Below are positions 1 through 9,900 of a stretch of 64,000 nt of DNA, piece after piece. The DNA is from DASSLY01 sp035689185 (lineage in GTDB: Bacteria > Actinomycetota > Actinomycetes > Actinomycetales > Dermatophilaceae), in NCBI GenBank assembly GCA_035689185.1, contig DASSLY010000051.1:16974-80973 (forward strand), read 5' to 3'. How positions within the stretch are numbered: the stretch's first letter is position 1; every line of letters begins with the position of its first letter. Under the pieces are notes generated by a model. That model was not told where the DNA came from, searched no databases, and worked only from the letters and a program-made list of their open reading frames with translations. A program made the translations under genes and the position numbers.

Positions 1-3000
1 GGTAGTTGACCACCGACCTGCCGGCGTTGGCGTCGGTCGGGTACGGCATGAAGTCTCGGCCGATGGCGATGTCGTCGTCGGCCATGGTCACCGTGTAGTC
101 GCGGTAGTCCTGGACGGCCGCTCCCGGCACGTGCACCAGGACCTGGGCGCCGATGTCCCTGGCCGCACCGGTGACCGGGTCGCTGAACTCGGTCGGCAGC
201 CCGTCCACCTGCGACTTCGGGGCGACCACGACCGCGCCATACAGGCCGTTCTTCAGCGTCGTCGCGCCCGCCAGGTCCGCGATCGGGGCGGTGCCAAGCC
301 GCTCGCTCGAGGCGTAGTAGACGTAGTCGCGGCTGGCGCCGGGGACGACGTTCTGGTCCGGCGCGAAGCCGACGTTCACCCCGCCCGAGCCCTCGTCGCG
401 GTCGAGCTTGCCGACCGAGAAGCTCACCGGCGCGAGCAGCGCGTTGGTGACGTTCACCGTCACACACTCGCCTTCGACTACGTGCAGCACCAGCGGCTCG
501 GGGTTCTTCAGCCGCTGCTTGACCGCGTTGACGTCCTGGTTGGGGACGAATGCGGTGCGACCACCGCTCAGACCGCCGGACCGGTCCATCGCCGTGACCT
601 GGAACCGGCGCGTCGGCGCGCCCGCCGGGCAGGGGTTGCCGGGTCCCGCGGCCGCCGGGGGTGCGGCGCCGGTCGGCGTCGGTTCGACGTAGGCGGTTGA
701 CGGCGCGGACAGCCCGGGCAGCGGCTTCAGCGTGTCGGTGCGTCCGGGCAGGATCCGCACCACGCCCCAGGCGCCCTGCTGGGTGCGCTGCTCGCCGCCC
801 TGGGCGTACAGGTAGTCACCGGGACGCATCCGCAGGTCGGGGTCATTGCCGTTGAAGACCAGGGTGAACTTCTCGCTGACCCCGGCGTGGATGGTGTCGA
901 GCAGGGTGCCGGTCGCCTTGGTGACGCCTCCACTGGTGTGGGTGTACCGCGGCTCCAGCAGGGTCCTGCCGCCCTGCAGGTGCAGGGAGTCCACCGTCGG
1001 GGACACGTTGATGGTCCGCACCACCAGCGGGTCGTCGGGGTACAGCCGCGGCAGCGGAGTCATCGGGTCGCCGTACTTCCACGAGCTGAACCGGTTCGCT
1101 TTGTCAAGCCGGGTCGCCAGCGGGTTCGCCTTGAGGTTCAGCGTGGAGTACGCGCCCTGGTCGTTGTCGTTGATCGTCCACAGGGCCAGCTCACGGAAGC
1201 TGCCGTCGACCACGCCGGGAGCCAGCGGGTTGCTGGTGTGGACGTCGACCAGGGTGCCCGAGTCGACCTCGGCGCCGGTGACCGGGTCGTGGTAGGTCGA
1301 CCCGGCCGGCTCGACGATGAGCTGGCCGACCAGGCCGTGGCCCCAGCCGTGGATGCCGTCCACGTGGTCGTGCCAGAACACGTTGTCCAGCGTCACGTCG
1401 GGGTACCACCGGTACTGGATGAACTCGACGCCGGCGTACTCACCCGCGTCGTGGTCCTTGATCACCGCGTCGGCGAGCGTGACGGTGTTGGTCGTCGTGT
1501 CCACCGAGATCACCTGGTGGGCCTCGATCGACTCCAGCCCCTGCCCCACTGCGATCCACGGGCGGGTGGGCTTGCCGTTGGCGTCCTTGCCGACCAGCTT
1601 GGCCACGCTGGACAGCCGCAGCGTGGTGTCGCCGGTCTGGGCAGCTGCCACCAGTTTCGCGTCAACCGCCTGGTAGGGGCGGACCGAGTGCTCGAAGGCG
1701 TAGCCGGCGGTCACCCCGTCGGAGCCCTGCACGTCGAACTGCACGTGGTGAATGTGCATGCTGGTCTTGGAGAACTTGTCGAACGCCGCCGCGTCCGGCA
1801 TCTCGTTGGTCAGCGTGATCGCGACGCAGTCGCCCTGGTTGGCCCGGATCGCCAGCGGGTCCGACTTGGCCGGGTCGGCGTAGCTCGCCGCCTTGTCCTT
1901 GGCCAGCACGAACAGCTTGCCCTGCGCGTCGACCACGCTCGGCGTGCGTTGCACCTTCTTGGCGATGGCCACCACGTTGAACCTGCGCTGGGTCCGGCCC
2001 TGCGGGCACAGCCCGTCATCGCGACCGGCCCACGGGTCGGCGCTGTTCTGCGGCAGCTGCTGGACGTTCGCCCCGAGCCACGGCGCCCCGGTGTGCCCGG
2101 CCGGGGTGAACGGCGGCCGCTTGCCGATGCTGCTGCGGAACAGCGGGTATGCCGGGCGGCCGTTGCGGGGGTTGAACAGGATCGCCGGGCGCGCCTTTGT
2201 GCCGGTGCCGACAATGTGCCCGACATCGACCGGTAGCAGGTTGGGCTGACCCGGGACGGCTTGCACCGAGTCGGGGAACACCAAGCCGTCGGCCGGCGCC
2301 CCCAGATACAGGCGGTTCGACGCGGTGCCCGTCGTCTTCCAGTTCCAGACAGTCGGGTCCTGACCGTTCTTCGGGATCCCCGAGGGGGGCAGCTGCGGCC
2401 TGATCCAGTCGTCCAAGTTGGCCGCGGTGATCGTGGTGCCGTTGAACGTCCTGCCGATCAGCGCACGGGAGTCGACCGCCGCCGGCGGGGCCGGACGGTC
2501 ACCGATCGGCACCAGGTCCGGCTGCAAGGTGTCGTACACCCGCCAGAGCGACCACATGCCGGAGGTGTAGTGCTTGGCGATGTGGCAGTGGAACAGGAAG
2601 TCCCCGGCTGACTGCTGCACCCCGCCGGCGCCGCCCTCGAGCTCCAAGTTGTAGGACTCGCCTGGGCCGATCGACTGCGAGTCCAGGCGCTGCGACGGTG
2701 ACGCGATGGTGTCGGAGTCTTTGTGCAGGCCCGTTTCGGCGTAGTTGTAGGTGGTGTCGGCGACCGGGTTGAACCGCCACCGGTCACCGCCGCCGTGCAG
2801 GTGGTAGACGTGGAACTTCTCGGCGCCCACGTGCATCAGCCGGATCTTGGTGGGGTCGGCCAGGTAGCCGCGCATCATCGGCGTCGCCGGCTCGCCGAAG
2901 GTGTAGGAGCTGTAGGCGTGCGACTTCTCCTTGGGGTAGGCCAGCAGCCGGTTGCGGAACGGCTCGGACCGGTAGTTCAGCGCGAAGCCGCCGGGCCGGT

Positions 3001-4276
3001 AGGACCCGGTGGTGTCGTCGACCAGCGGAATGTTGAGGTTGTTCTTGTCCTTCAGCAACTCGTTGTCGTTGCCGACCTCGTGGTGCAGCAGCGCGTTCTC
3101 GCGGAAGCCGCAGGTCGGCGTGCTGCTGCGCACCACGCAGTCACCTGACACCGGGCCCGGCTTGATGATCGCCTCCCAGCCCGACTCCAGCCGCTGGCCG
3201 GCGTTGGTCGCGTCCCAGTAGGTCGACCCCGGCGGCTCGACGACCAGGGCGCCGAACAGGCCGTGGTCGACCGCGGCACGGTAGCCCGGGCCCGGGTGTA
3301 TGTAGTGGCCGCCCTCCAGGGTCGGGTCGTCCGGGACGAAGAACCGGTATGTCGTGCTGCCTCCGGTCGCTGGCGCGGAGCTCGAGTTGGTGCCCACCCG
3401 GTCACCGGAGGAGGTGACGGCGAACTCCAGCCCGTCGATGTGCATGCCGAAGTCGCCGCCGGTGGCGTTGTTCGTGTACCGGATCTCGACGCAGTCGCCC
3501 TGGTTGGCGCGGATCACCAGCGGCTGGATGGCGTCGTTGCGGAGCCCGATCGAGACCTTCTGCGAGGTCTCCTGGCTGCGCACGGCGCTGACCCTGTTGG
3601 TCAGGGCGTACATCTTGCCCTTGGGGTCGTGGTCGCCGAACCGGTTCAACGGGATGTTCACGTCCAGGCTGGTGACATCGAAGGAGGTGTCGACGGGGCC
3701 GCCGTTCAGGCAGCTCTGGGTGGCCGGCGACGGGGCCGCGACCGCTGTCATCGCGGCGGCGGGACCGGCGACCAGCGCCGTCGCCACACCGGCGACGAGC
3801 ACGGTCCGCCGACGCGCGCCGAGGCGGCGCCAGTGGGTCTGCTGCGCCGCGATGCCGAGGGCACACAGCGGGAGGGTGAGCGCCAGCAGGGTGAGCGCGT
3901 CGCCGACGAACCCGACCACCGGCAGCACCCGCTGGGCCGTCGGGGCTGCGTCGAAGAAGACCAGCCGCAGCTGGTTGCCGGCCGAGGCGGCGGCCGCCGC
4001 GGCGGGGGCCAGGACGAAGGCGGCCGTCCAGGCCAGCCGGCCGCGCTGACGCAGCCAGACCAGTGTCGACGCCGTCACGACCAGGACCATCGGCAAGACG
4101 AACCCCGCCACGGCCAGGGCGCCCGTCAGCACCGCTGCCGGCCCGGCCGGGTCACCCGCGCTCAGCAGGCTCAGCCAGGCGAGGGCGAACACGCTCGCGA
4201 GGCCGGTCGAGGAAGCCAGCGCCAGGTCGCCGACGAGCGGTCGTCGGGCCCCCGCGGCGGTGCGACTGCTCGTCAT
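1..4276 (-). CDS. Giant membrane-anchored multicopper oxidase, 3' end outside the window
   Basis: At least 1425 residues, still open at the left edge. The first ~175 residues contain about five hydrophobic segments, then a run of cupredoxin-like domains. Copper-site motifs seen on translation: MHIDGLEF (~277), HPGPGYRAAVDHGLFG (~325), YHLHGGG (~488), HCHIAKHYTSGM (~560, the type 1/trinuclear signature), MHIHHVQF (~840) and WHDHVDGIHGWGHGLVG (~970). Known family: very large bacterial multicopper oxidases of the MnxG/McoA kind oxidise Mn(II) or other metals outside the membrane. Here the substrate is inferred, not shown. The ATG at 4276 lies 33 bp after the small membrane protein gene, so the two are probably co-transcribed, and the copper-handling CopC-CopD gene is next door. 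The polytopic N-terminus is unusual for this family, which normally has a simple signal peptide. It could instead be another copper oxidase of unknown substrate. Confidence 0.85.
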   Translation of the reverse strand, partial: MTSSRTAAGARRPLVGDLALASSTGLASVFALAWLSLLSAGDPAGPAAVLTGALAVAGFVLPMVLVVTASTLVWLRQRGRLAWTAAFVLAPAAAAAASAGNQLRLVFFDAAPTAQRVLPVVGFVGDALTLLALTLPLCALGIAAQQTHWRRLGARRRTVLVAGVATALVAGPAAAMTAVAAPSPATQSCLNGGPVDTSFDVTSLDVNIPLNRFGDHDPKGKMYALTNRVSAVRSQETSQKVSIGLRNDAIQPLVIRANQGDCVEIRYTNNATGGDFGMHIDGLEFAVTSSGDRVGTNSSSAPATGGSTTYRFFVPDDPTLEGGHYIHPGPGYRAAVDHGLFGALVVEPPGSTYWDATNAGQRLESGWEAIIKPGPVSGDCVVRSSTPTCGFRENALLHHEVGNDNELLKDKNNLNIPLVDDTTGSYRPGGFALNYRSEPFRNRLLAYPKEKSHAYSSYTFGEPATPMMRGYLADPTKIRLMHVGAEKFHVYHLHGGGDRWRFNPVADTTYNYAETGLHKDSDTIASPSQRLDSQSIGPGESYNLELEGGAGGVQQSAGDFLFHCHIAKHYTSGMWSLWRVYDTLQPDLVPIGDRPAPPAAVDSRALIGRTFNGTTITAANLDDWIRPQLPPSGIPKNGQDPTVWNWKTTGTASNRLYLGAPADGLVFPDSVQAVPGQPNLLPVDVGHIVGTGTKARPAILFNPRNGRPAYPLFRSSIGKRPPFTPAGHTGAPWLGANVQQLPQNSADPWAGRDDGLCPQGRTQRRFNVVAIAKKVQRTPSVVDAQGKLFVLAKDKAASYADPAKSDPLAIRANQGDCVAITLTNEMPDAAAFDKFSKTSMHIHHVQFDVQGSDGVTAGYAFEHSVRPYQAVDAKLVAAAQTGDTTLRLSSVAKLVGKDANGKPTRPWIAVGQGLESIEAHQVISVDTTTNTVTLADAVIKDHDAGEYAGVEFIQYRWYPDVTLDNVFWHDHVDGIHGWGHGLVGQLIVEPAGSTYHDPVTGAEVDSGTLVDVHTSNPLAPGVVDGSFRELALWTINDNDQGAYSTLNLKANPLATRLDKANRFSSWKYGDPMTPLPRLYPDDPLVVRTINVSPTVDSLHLQGGRTLLEPRYTHTSGGVTKATGTLLDTIHAGVSEKFTLVFNGNDPDLRMRPGDYLYAQGGEQRTQQGAWGVVRILPGRTDTLKPLPGLSAPSTAYVEPTPTGAAPPAAAGPGNPCPAGAPTRRFQVTAMDRSGGLSGGRTAFVPNQDVNAVKQRLKNPEPLVLHVVEGECVTVNVTNALLAPVSFSVGKLDRDEGSGGVNVGFAPDQNVVPGASRDYVYYASSERLGTAPIADLAGATTLKNGLYGAVVVAPKSQVDGLPTEFSDPVTGAARDIGAQVLVHVPGAAVQDYRDYTVTMADDDIAIGRDFMPYPTDANAGRSVVNY

Positions 4277-4309
4277 GCGTGTCCCATCCTTTGTCCGGGT
4301 CAGGGTGGT

Positions 4310-4906
4310 TCAGGGAGTCGCCGGGGTCGGCGTGGCCGGGCCCGCGTCGCTGTGGGGGTGCTCGTCGACGCTGCCGGCGGCCTCGTCGACTACGAGCAGC
4401 GGGACGGCCCGCTGGCCCGGGGCGGTGCCGAGCGAGATCGAGGCGCCGTTGCGCGGTACGACGAAGGACACCGAGCCCTCGACACTGCCGTGCGCGCCCA
4501 GCCGGCCCCGCTGCAGACTGCCGCCGACCGCAGTGATGCCGGTGCGCTCCGCCGAGCTGATGGCGCGAAGCGCCGAGGCGTCGTAGGCCACGGCCTCGTC
4601 GCCGGCGGTGACCCGCAGGTCGACCCGTACCAGCGCCTGGCTGTCGGTCACCAGGCTCTGCACGCCGTGCGACATACCCGACAGGTCGGCGTCGCTGAGG
4701 CCCTTGACCTGGTCGGCGTGCAGCACGGTGTACTCCACGCCCCCCACCCGCAGGGTCAGCGGGCTGGCCGGGTTGGCGTCGGACACGGCCCGCAGGACCC
4801 CGAGGGAGGCGGCGAGCACCACCAACACCCCCAGCGCCGCCCGCGGCCACACACCGCCGGAGACCGCCGTGCGGGCGCGCGGGGGCACAGCAGTTGCCGT
4901 GGTCAT
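4310..4906 (-). CDS. Membrane-anchored hypothetical protein upstream of the multicopper oxidase
   Basis: 198 residues. A short basic N-terminus is followed by one hydrophobic segment (about residues 20-40, GVLVVLAASLGVLRAV), then a soluble extracytoplasmic part with no motif I recognise. The tail is rich in His, Asp, Pro and Thr, ending DEHPHSDAGPATPTPATP, which might bind metal. The long frame continues upstream, but the ATG at 4906 is chosen because sequence after it has normal protein composition and begins directly with an anchor. It ends 33 bp before the oxidase start, suggesting one transcript. An accessory or metallochaperone-like role for the oxidase is inferred from position only. 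Confidence 0.65.
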   Translation of the reverse strand: MTTATAVPPRARTAVSGGVWPRAALGVLVVLAASLGVLRAVSDANPASPLTLRVGGVEYTVLHADQVKGLSDADLSGMSHGVQSLVTDSQALVRVDLRVTAGDEAVAYDASALRAISSAERTGITAVGGSLQRGRLGAHGSVEGSVSFVVPRNGASISLGTAPGQRAVPLLVVDEAAGSVDEHPHSDAGPATPTPATP

Positions 4907-5057
4907 GGGCTGAGGCTGCCGAGGCGACCTTTGGTTCTTCTTCGGTTGTCCTGATGCTTGTCCTGATGCGGTGGTCCGACGCGCCGGCAACAGGTCGTCG
5001 CCCGTTGTCCGCAGAGTCATTCGGGGGTCGTCCCGGCGGCCGGCGCGACCCACGCCA

Positions 5058-5063
5058 TACCCT
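5058..5063 (+). promoter_or_regulatory. -10 box for a leaderless copC-copD transcript
   Basis: TACCCT lies exactly 6 nt before the ATG at 5070 and no Shine-Dalgarno sequence is present, matching the TANNNT-N6-start arrangement seen repeatedly in this window. It decides the start over an in-frame upstream GTG. Confidence 0.55.
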
Positions 5064-5069
5064 CCTGCC

Positions 5070-6860
5070 ATGCGCTGGCGCGGCGAGGTTCCCCGGGCCG
5101 GGCGGGTCACGCGCCGGCTCGTGCCCGCAGCCGCGCTGGCCGTGCTGGTCGGTATCGGCCTGCCGGGAACCGCGCAGGCGCACGCCCAGCTGGAGCGCAC
5201 CGACCCCGGTGCCGGCGCGGTCCTGGCGACTGCGCCCGCCGCGGTCACGCTCGACTTCACCGAGCCGGTGGAGCCGGCCGACGGCGCGGTCGAGGTCTTC
5301 GACGACACCTTCGACCCGGTGGCGACCGGGCCGGTGACCCGGGGCCTGGAGGGCGCGCGCAGCCTGCGGGTGGCGTTGCGGGACCGATTGGGTCCTGGCA
5401 CGTACACGGTGAGCTGGCATGTCAGCTCGACGGACACCCACCCGATCTCGGGCAGCTTCCGGTTCTCGGTGGGGGCGACCAGTGTGGTCCGCGGGACGCT
5501 GCCGGACCGGGGACGCAACGAGGCGGCCGGCGCCATGCTCTGGGTGCTGCGCTGGCTGGGGTACCTGGGCCTGGTGCTGGGGCCCGGCGCCCTGCTGGCG
5601 GCGATGGCCGTGTGGCCCCAGGTCCTGGCCGAGCGCCGAGCCCGGCGACTCGTCGGGGCCGGGCTGGTGGTCCTGGCGGCGAGCACCCTGGGTGGGATGG
5701 CGCTGCAGGGGGTGTGGGCCAGCGGCGTCCCGGTCAGTGCCCTGTGGACCGCCCCGGAGACGCTGGACACCCACTCCCGCAGGTTCGACCAGGTGTATGC
5801 CGTGCGCGCCTACCTGGTCCTGGGGTTCGCGGCCGTGGCGGCGGCCACGCTCGCCTCGGGCGGCGGCGTCGTGCGGTGGCGCCGGCCGCTGCCGGTGGCC
5901 GTCGGCGTCGCCACCGTGGCGCTGCTGTCCACCTGGCCGCTGGTGGGGCACCCGTCGGCCGGGGCCGGGGCCGGCCTGGCGATCGGGGTGAACCTGCTGC
6001 ACACCCTCGCGATGACGGTCTGGCTGGGTGGCTTGCTGCTGCTGGTGCGCTGCGCGCTGCCGGTGACCGACCCGGCGGGGCTCGCCCGAGCGCTGCGGGC
6101 GTTCTCCCGGGTCGCCCTGGCCTGCGTGGCCGCTCTCGTGGTGACCGGGGGGCTGATGAGCTGGCGTGAGGTGAGCAGCGTGGCGGCGCTCACCGGCACC
6201 ACCTTCGGCCGGCTGCTCATCGGCAAGCTCGCGGGCGTCCTCGTGCTGGTGCTGCTCGGCAACCTGGCCCGCCGGTGGGTCGACCGACAGCTCCCGACAG
6301 CCTTGACGGTCGTCCCAGCCGCTGCCTCGGCTGCCCTGCCTGCCGGGCCGCGCCGCAAGGGCGCCGCCGTGGCGGTGCCGGCGGTATCCGCGGAGGGCCT
6401 GGCCTCGCTGGCGCGCCTGCGGCGGGGGATGGCCGGGGAAGTGGTGGCGGCCTCGCTGGTGCTGGCCGCGACGGCGGCGCTGGTGGTGATAACCCCGGCC
6501 CGCACCGACTACGTCGCGCCGTTCGCGGCGACGGTGTCCGCCGGCGGGGCGCGGGTCGAAGTGGGCATCGACGCGCCGCGGGTCGGCGACGCGGTGGTCC
6601 GGGTTCGCCTCGCCGACGCCCGTGGCAGAGAACAGCGCATCACCGCCGTGTCCGGCGCCGTCGCGCCCTCCGGCCAGGCGCTGGCCGGTCCGGACAGTGT
6701 GCTGCCCATGTCGGGCCGGCCCACCTCCGACGGGCCGGTGGAGGTGGGCGTGCGGTTCGCCGCCGTGGGGGCGTGGCAAGTGCACCTCGTGGTGTCCCCG
6801 GCAGCCGGATCGCCTGCCAGTGTCACCGTCACCGTGCCGGTCGGACCCGCGCAGGGCTAG
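5070..6860 (+). CDS. CopC-CopD fusion copper resistance/uptake protein
   Basis: 596 residues. A signal peptide ends at AQA near residue 36, so the mature CopC domain starts with a His (HAQLERTDPG), the usual first Cu(II) ligand. A second conserved stretch is SSTDTHPISGSFRFSVG. Residues ~155-480 form a polytopic CopD domain of about eight membrane helices, and the last ~115 residues form a beta-rich extracytoplasmic domain. Known role of the family: periplasmic copper binding and copper movement across the membrane. It is divergent from the multicopper oxidase pair (163 bp apart) and faces the peroxidase gene. A plausible job is copper supply to the oxidase or copper detoxification. The start is set by the TACCCT box 6 nt upstream. 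Confidence 0.88.
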   Translation: MRWRGEVPRAGRVTRRLVPAAALAVLVGIGLPGTAQAHAQLERTDPGAGAVLATAPAAVTLDFTEPVEPADGAVEVFDDTFDPVATGPVTRGLEGARSLRVALRDRLGPGTYTVSWHVSSTDTHPISGSFRFSVGATSVVRGTLPDRGRNEAAGAMLWVLRWLGYLGLVLGPGALLAAMAVWPQVLAERRARRLVGAGLVVLAASTLGGMALQGVWASGVPVSALWTAPETLDTHSRRFDQVYAVRAYLVLGFAAVAAATLASGGGVVRWRRPLPVAVGVATVALLSTWPLVGHPSAGAGAGLAIGVNLLHTLAMTVWLGGLLLLVRCALPVTDPAGLARALRAFSRVALACVAALVVTGGLMSWREVSSVAALTGTTFGRLLIGKLAGVLVLVLLGNLARRWVDRQLPTALTVVPAAASAALPAGPRRKGAAVAVPAVSAEGLASLARLRRGMAGEVVAASLVLAATAALVVITPARTDYVAPFAATVSAGGARVEVGIDAPRVGDAVVRVRLADARGREQRITAVSGAVAPSGQALAGPDSVLPMSGRPTSDGPVEVGVRFAAVGAWQVHLVVSPAAGSPASVTVTVPVGPAQG

Positions 6861-6868
6861 CCAGACGC

Positions 6869-6903
6869 GGCGGTGCCCCGGACGGGTCGTCCGGGGCACC
6901 GCC
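6869..6903. terminator. Bidirectional hairpin terminator
   Basis: A perfect inverted repeat with a 15-bp stem (GGCGGTGCCCCGGAC and its complement) and a 5-nt loop sits between the convergent stops of the CopC-CopD gene and the RTX peroxidase gene. There is no clear T-tract, as is common in high-GC actinomycetes. Confidence 0.75.
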
Positions 6904-6925
6904 TGCTCACCGCCTGGCTGTCAGG

Positions 6926-9900
6926 TCACGGCCCAGTCGTGAACGTGTAGCTGGTCGTGGTGAGCGGGGTGCCCAGCAGGTCCCTGATCCCGTTGGTCAG
7001 CGTCACGCGGTACTGCGTGTTGGCCGCCAGCGTGGGGTTCGGGTTGAGGGTGACCACGGTGCCTGCCGCGTTCAGCGTGACTACCCGGCCGATGAGGACG
7101 CCGGTCGCCACCACCTGCAGGCGCACTGTGGTGTTGGTCACGTTCGTGACCGCCTTGCTGAACGTGGCCGTGATGTTGGCCGTCCGGGACACGCCGGTCG
7201 CGTTGGCCAGCGGGGTCGTGGGGCTCACCGTGGGCGCAACGTCCACCGTGAAGCTCCAGGTGACCGGCGCCAGCGGGTTGCCCGCCGTGTCCGTGATCCC
7301 CGTGCGCAGCCTGGCCGTGTACAAGGTTCCCGGCGCCAGGTTGGCGTTGGGGTTCAAGGTCGCCGTCCGAGTCGCCGCGTCGTAGGTCACCACGCGCCCG
7401 ACCAGGGTCCCCGTAGCCAGGGTCCCGACACGCAGGGTGAACGTGGTCCCGGTGACGGTGGCAGCGTTCAGGTCCTTGCTGAACGTCGCCGTGACGTTCG
7501 AGCCGATCGGGACGCTGGTCGCTCCGGCAGTCGGGCTGGTCGCCGTGACTGTCGGGGCTGCCGTGTCGGCCGGCGGGGTGACCGCGTTGGACGGTGCGGA
7601 CAGCGCTCCCGGGCCGAAGTCGTTCACCGCGCGCACCTGGAAGGTGTATGCGGTGCCGATCGTCAGTCCGGTGACCGTGGTGCTGGTCGCCGTGCGAGAC
7701 AGGCCGGTGATGGTCCTGACCACGCCAGCGCTGGTGGAGACGACGACCTCGAAGCTGGTGGTCGCCGGGCCGCCGTTGGCCGCCGGAGGGGTCCAGCTGA
7801 CGGTCGCCGTGCCGGTGCCGGGGGCACCTGCGGCCGCGGTGACGTTGGTCGGCGCGGCCGGCACCGTGACCTGGACGGTCTGGTCGGAGAACTGCAGCTG
7901 CTCGATGTTGCGAAGCGTGTCGATCCCGTCGGACGCCTTCTGCCCGACCACGTTGGCGCCCGTCTGGGTGACGACGACGGCGGCCTCGGTGGTGCCGCTC
8001 GCCGCGCGCGGTGCGATCGTGTAGTTGGACAGCGGGCCGGCGAACACTGCGGTGTCGCAGTTCACCGGTGCCGTCGCGCCACAGTCCGGCGCGGCGGTGT
8101 CCGTCTTGATCTCCCGGACGATGACCAGGTTGCCCGGGTCGACGATGCCGGCGAAGACGGCCTGCTGCAGGGTCATGTCGGTCGTGCCGGGGCCGAAGTT
8201 CCCGGTCTTGGCCTTGCCCTCCATCAGGTCGGTGCTGCCGAGCTCGGTGCCCGGGTCCGCGGGGTTGGTGCGGACACTGATCCGAACCTGCAGGTAGCGG
8301 TCGCCGTCGATGACGTCGTCGGCCCCGCGACCGGTGATCGTGTCGCTGCCCGGGCCACCGATGAGGACGTTGCCCTCGCCCCAGATGGGACCGGTGGTCG
8401 GGCAGAACCCGGCCGCGGAGTTGGCGACCACAGGAGCGGGGTCGCCGGTCAAGGGCTGCGGCAGGATGGCGTTCAGCCCGGCGACCCGGTCGACGCCGGC
8501 CTGGTCGATGACGTTGCAGCCGGTGAACCCGGCACCGCCGAGAGCGGCGGGAACGTTGTCGTCGCCCTTGATGACGTCGTTGAACGCCGAGCCCGAGTTG
8601 GCCTCGGTCTCCTGCCAGCGGTCCCGGTTGACCACGACCTGGATCGGCAGGCCGGGCAGGAAGTTGTTGATCGCCATGTCGTCGTCGGCGCCCACGGTGT
8701 CGTACTGGTGGCTCGCCCAGTCGAAGCCGCCGGCACCGGCGTTGCGGTCGATCGCCGCGTTCTGCGACATGATGTCGTCTCCGCCCTCGGCGTCGTAGTC
8801 GTTCTCGCCGGCCTGGCCGACGAAGACGTCGTTGCCCGGCTGGGTCTGGCCCGGGTCGTCGAAGAACGGCGCGCCGTGGTCGCCCTGGAGCAGGTCCTGA
8901 CCGGTGCCTCCTTCGATCCAGTCGTCGCCGCTGTCTCCGAAGACCGCGTCCGCGCCCTGGCCGGCGATGATGAAGTCGTTGCCCGGGCCGGCGAAGGTCT
9001 CGTTGTCGAACGACCCGCCGTCGATGAAGTCGCTGCCGTCGCCGCCCATCGCGATGTCGTCGCCCGGCCCGCCGTTGATGTAGTCGTTGCCGGGACCGCC
9101 CTTGAGCACGTCGGCGCCGTCCAGGTCGGTGATCCGGTCGTTGCCGTCACCGCCGAGAGCCACGTCGTCGCCGCCGTTGCCCTCGATGACGTCGTCGCCG
9201 GCGTCACCCCAGAAGGTGTCGTTGTCGTTGCCGCCGTAGACGCGGTCGACCCCGGCGGTGCCCTGGTAGACCGACTGGCCGTTGATACCGGGCGGGTCGA
9301 CCGGGTTGATCGCCTTGTACTGGATGGTGCCGTCCGGCTTGCGCAGCAGGACGAGCGACTCGTCGCAGTCCGTCGTGGTCGGGTCGTCGGCGACGGTCGA
9401 GCCGAACTGGGCGAACCCGGCAGGGGTTCCGGCCAGGTTCTCGAGCAGGAACTTGCAGTCCGCCGTGGCGAACACGTCCGCCTTGAGGTCGACGGTGCCG
9501 GTGGTGTTGCGCTGGATCATCTCGGCGAAGGAGTTGCCCTCCAGCTGCGTGCGCAGGTTCAGGCCGGGTGTGCGCGCCAGGTAGTACAACCGGTCGCCGT
9601 CCTGCAGGCTCTCCAACTGGTTCTGGAACACGTAGTTGAAGGTGCTGCCGAGCAGCCCGCCGAACAGGTTCGTCTTCTCGGCCAGGCCACCGACCCACAG
9701 GTCGATGTCGTCGACGCCGCTGTCGGCGGGGCTGGCGTACGCCCCGAAGCCGTAGAGGAAGTCGGGAGCGTCGGGCGGGATGGCCGGGTCCGTCGGGACA
9801 GCCGGGTCGACGATCAGCTTGGCCGCGGCCCGCTTGTCGGCCACCGTGGTGGCGTTCACGATGCTCGGGTGCTTTCCGTAGGCGGCAACGAAGTTGACCA

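Noticed and set aside
3263..4954. Plus-strand open frame of 563 codons opposite the multicopper oxidase
   Set aside because: Low-complexity Arg/Gly/Gln-rich translation. The opposite strand has clear copper-site motifs.
4152..6899. Minus-strand open frame of 915 codons across CopC-CopD
   Set aside because: Shadow of the CopC-CopD gene and its neighbours, with no motif of its own.
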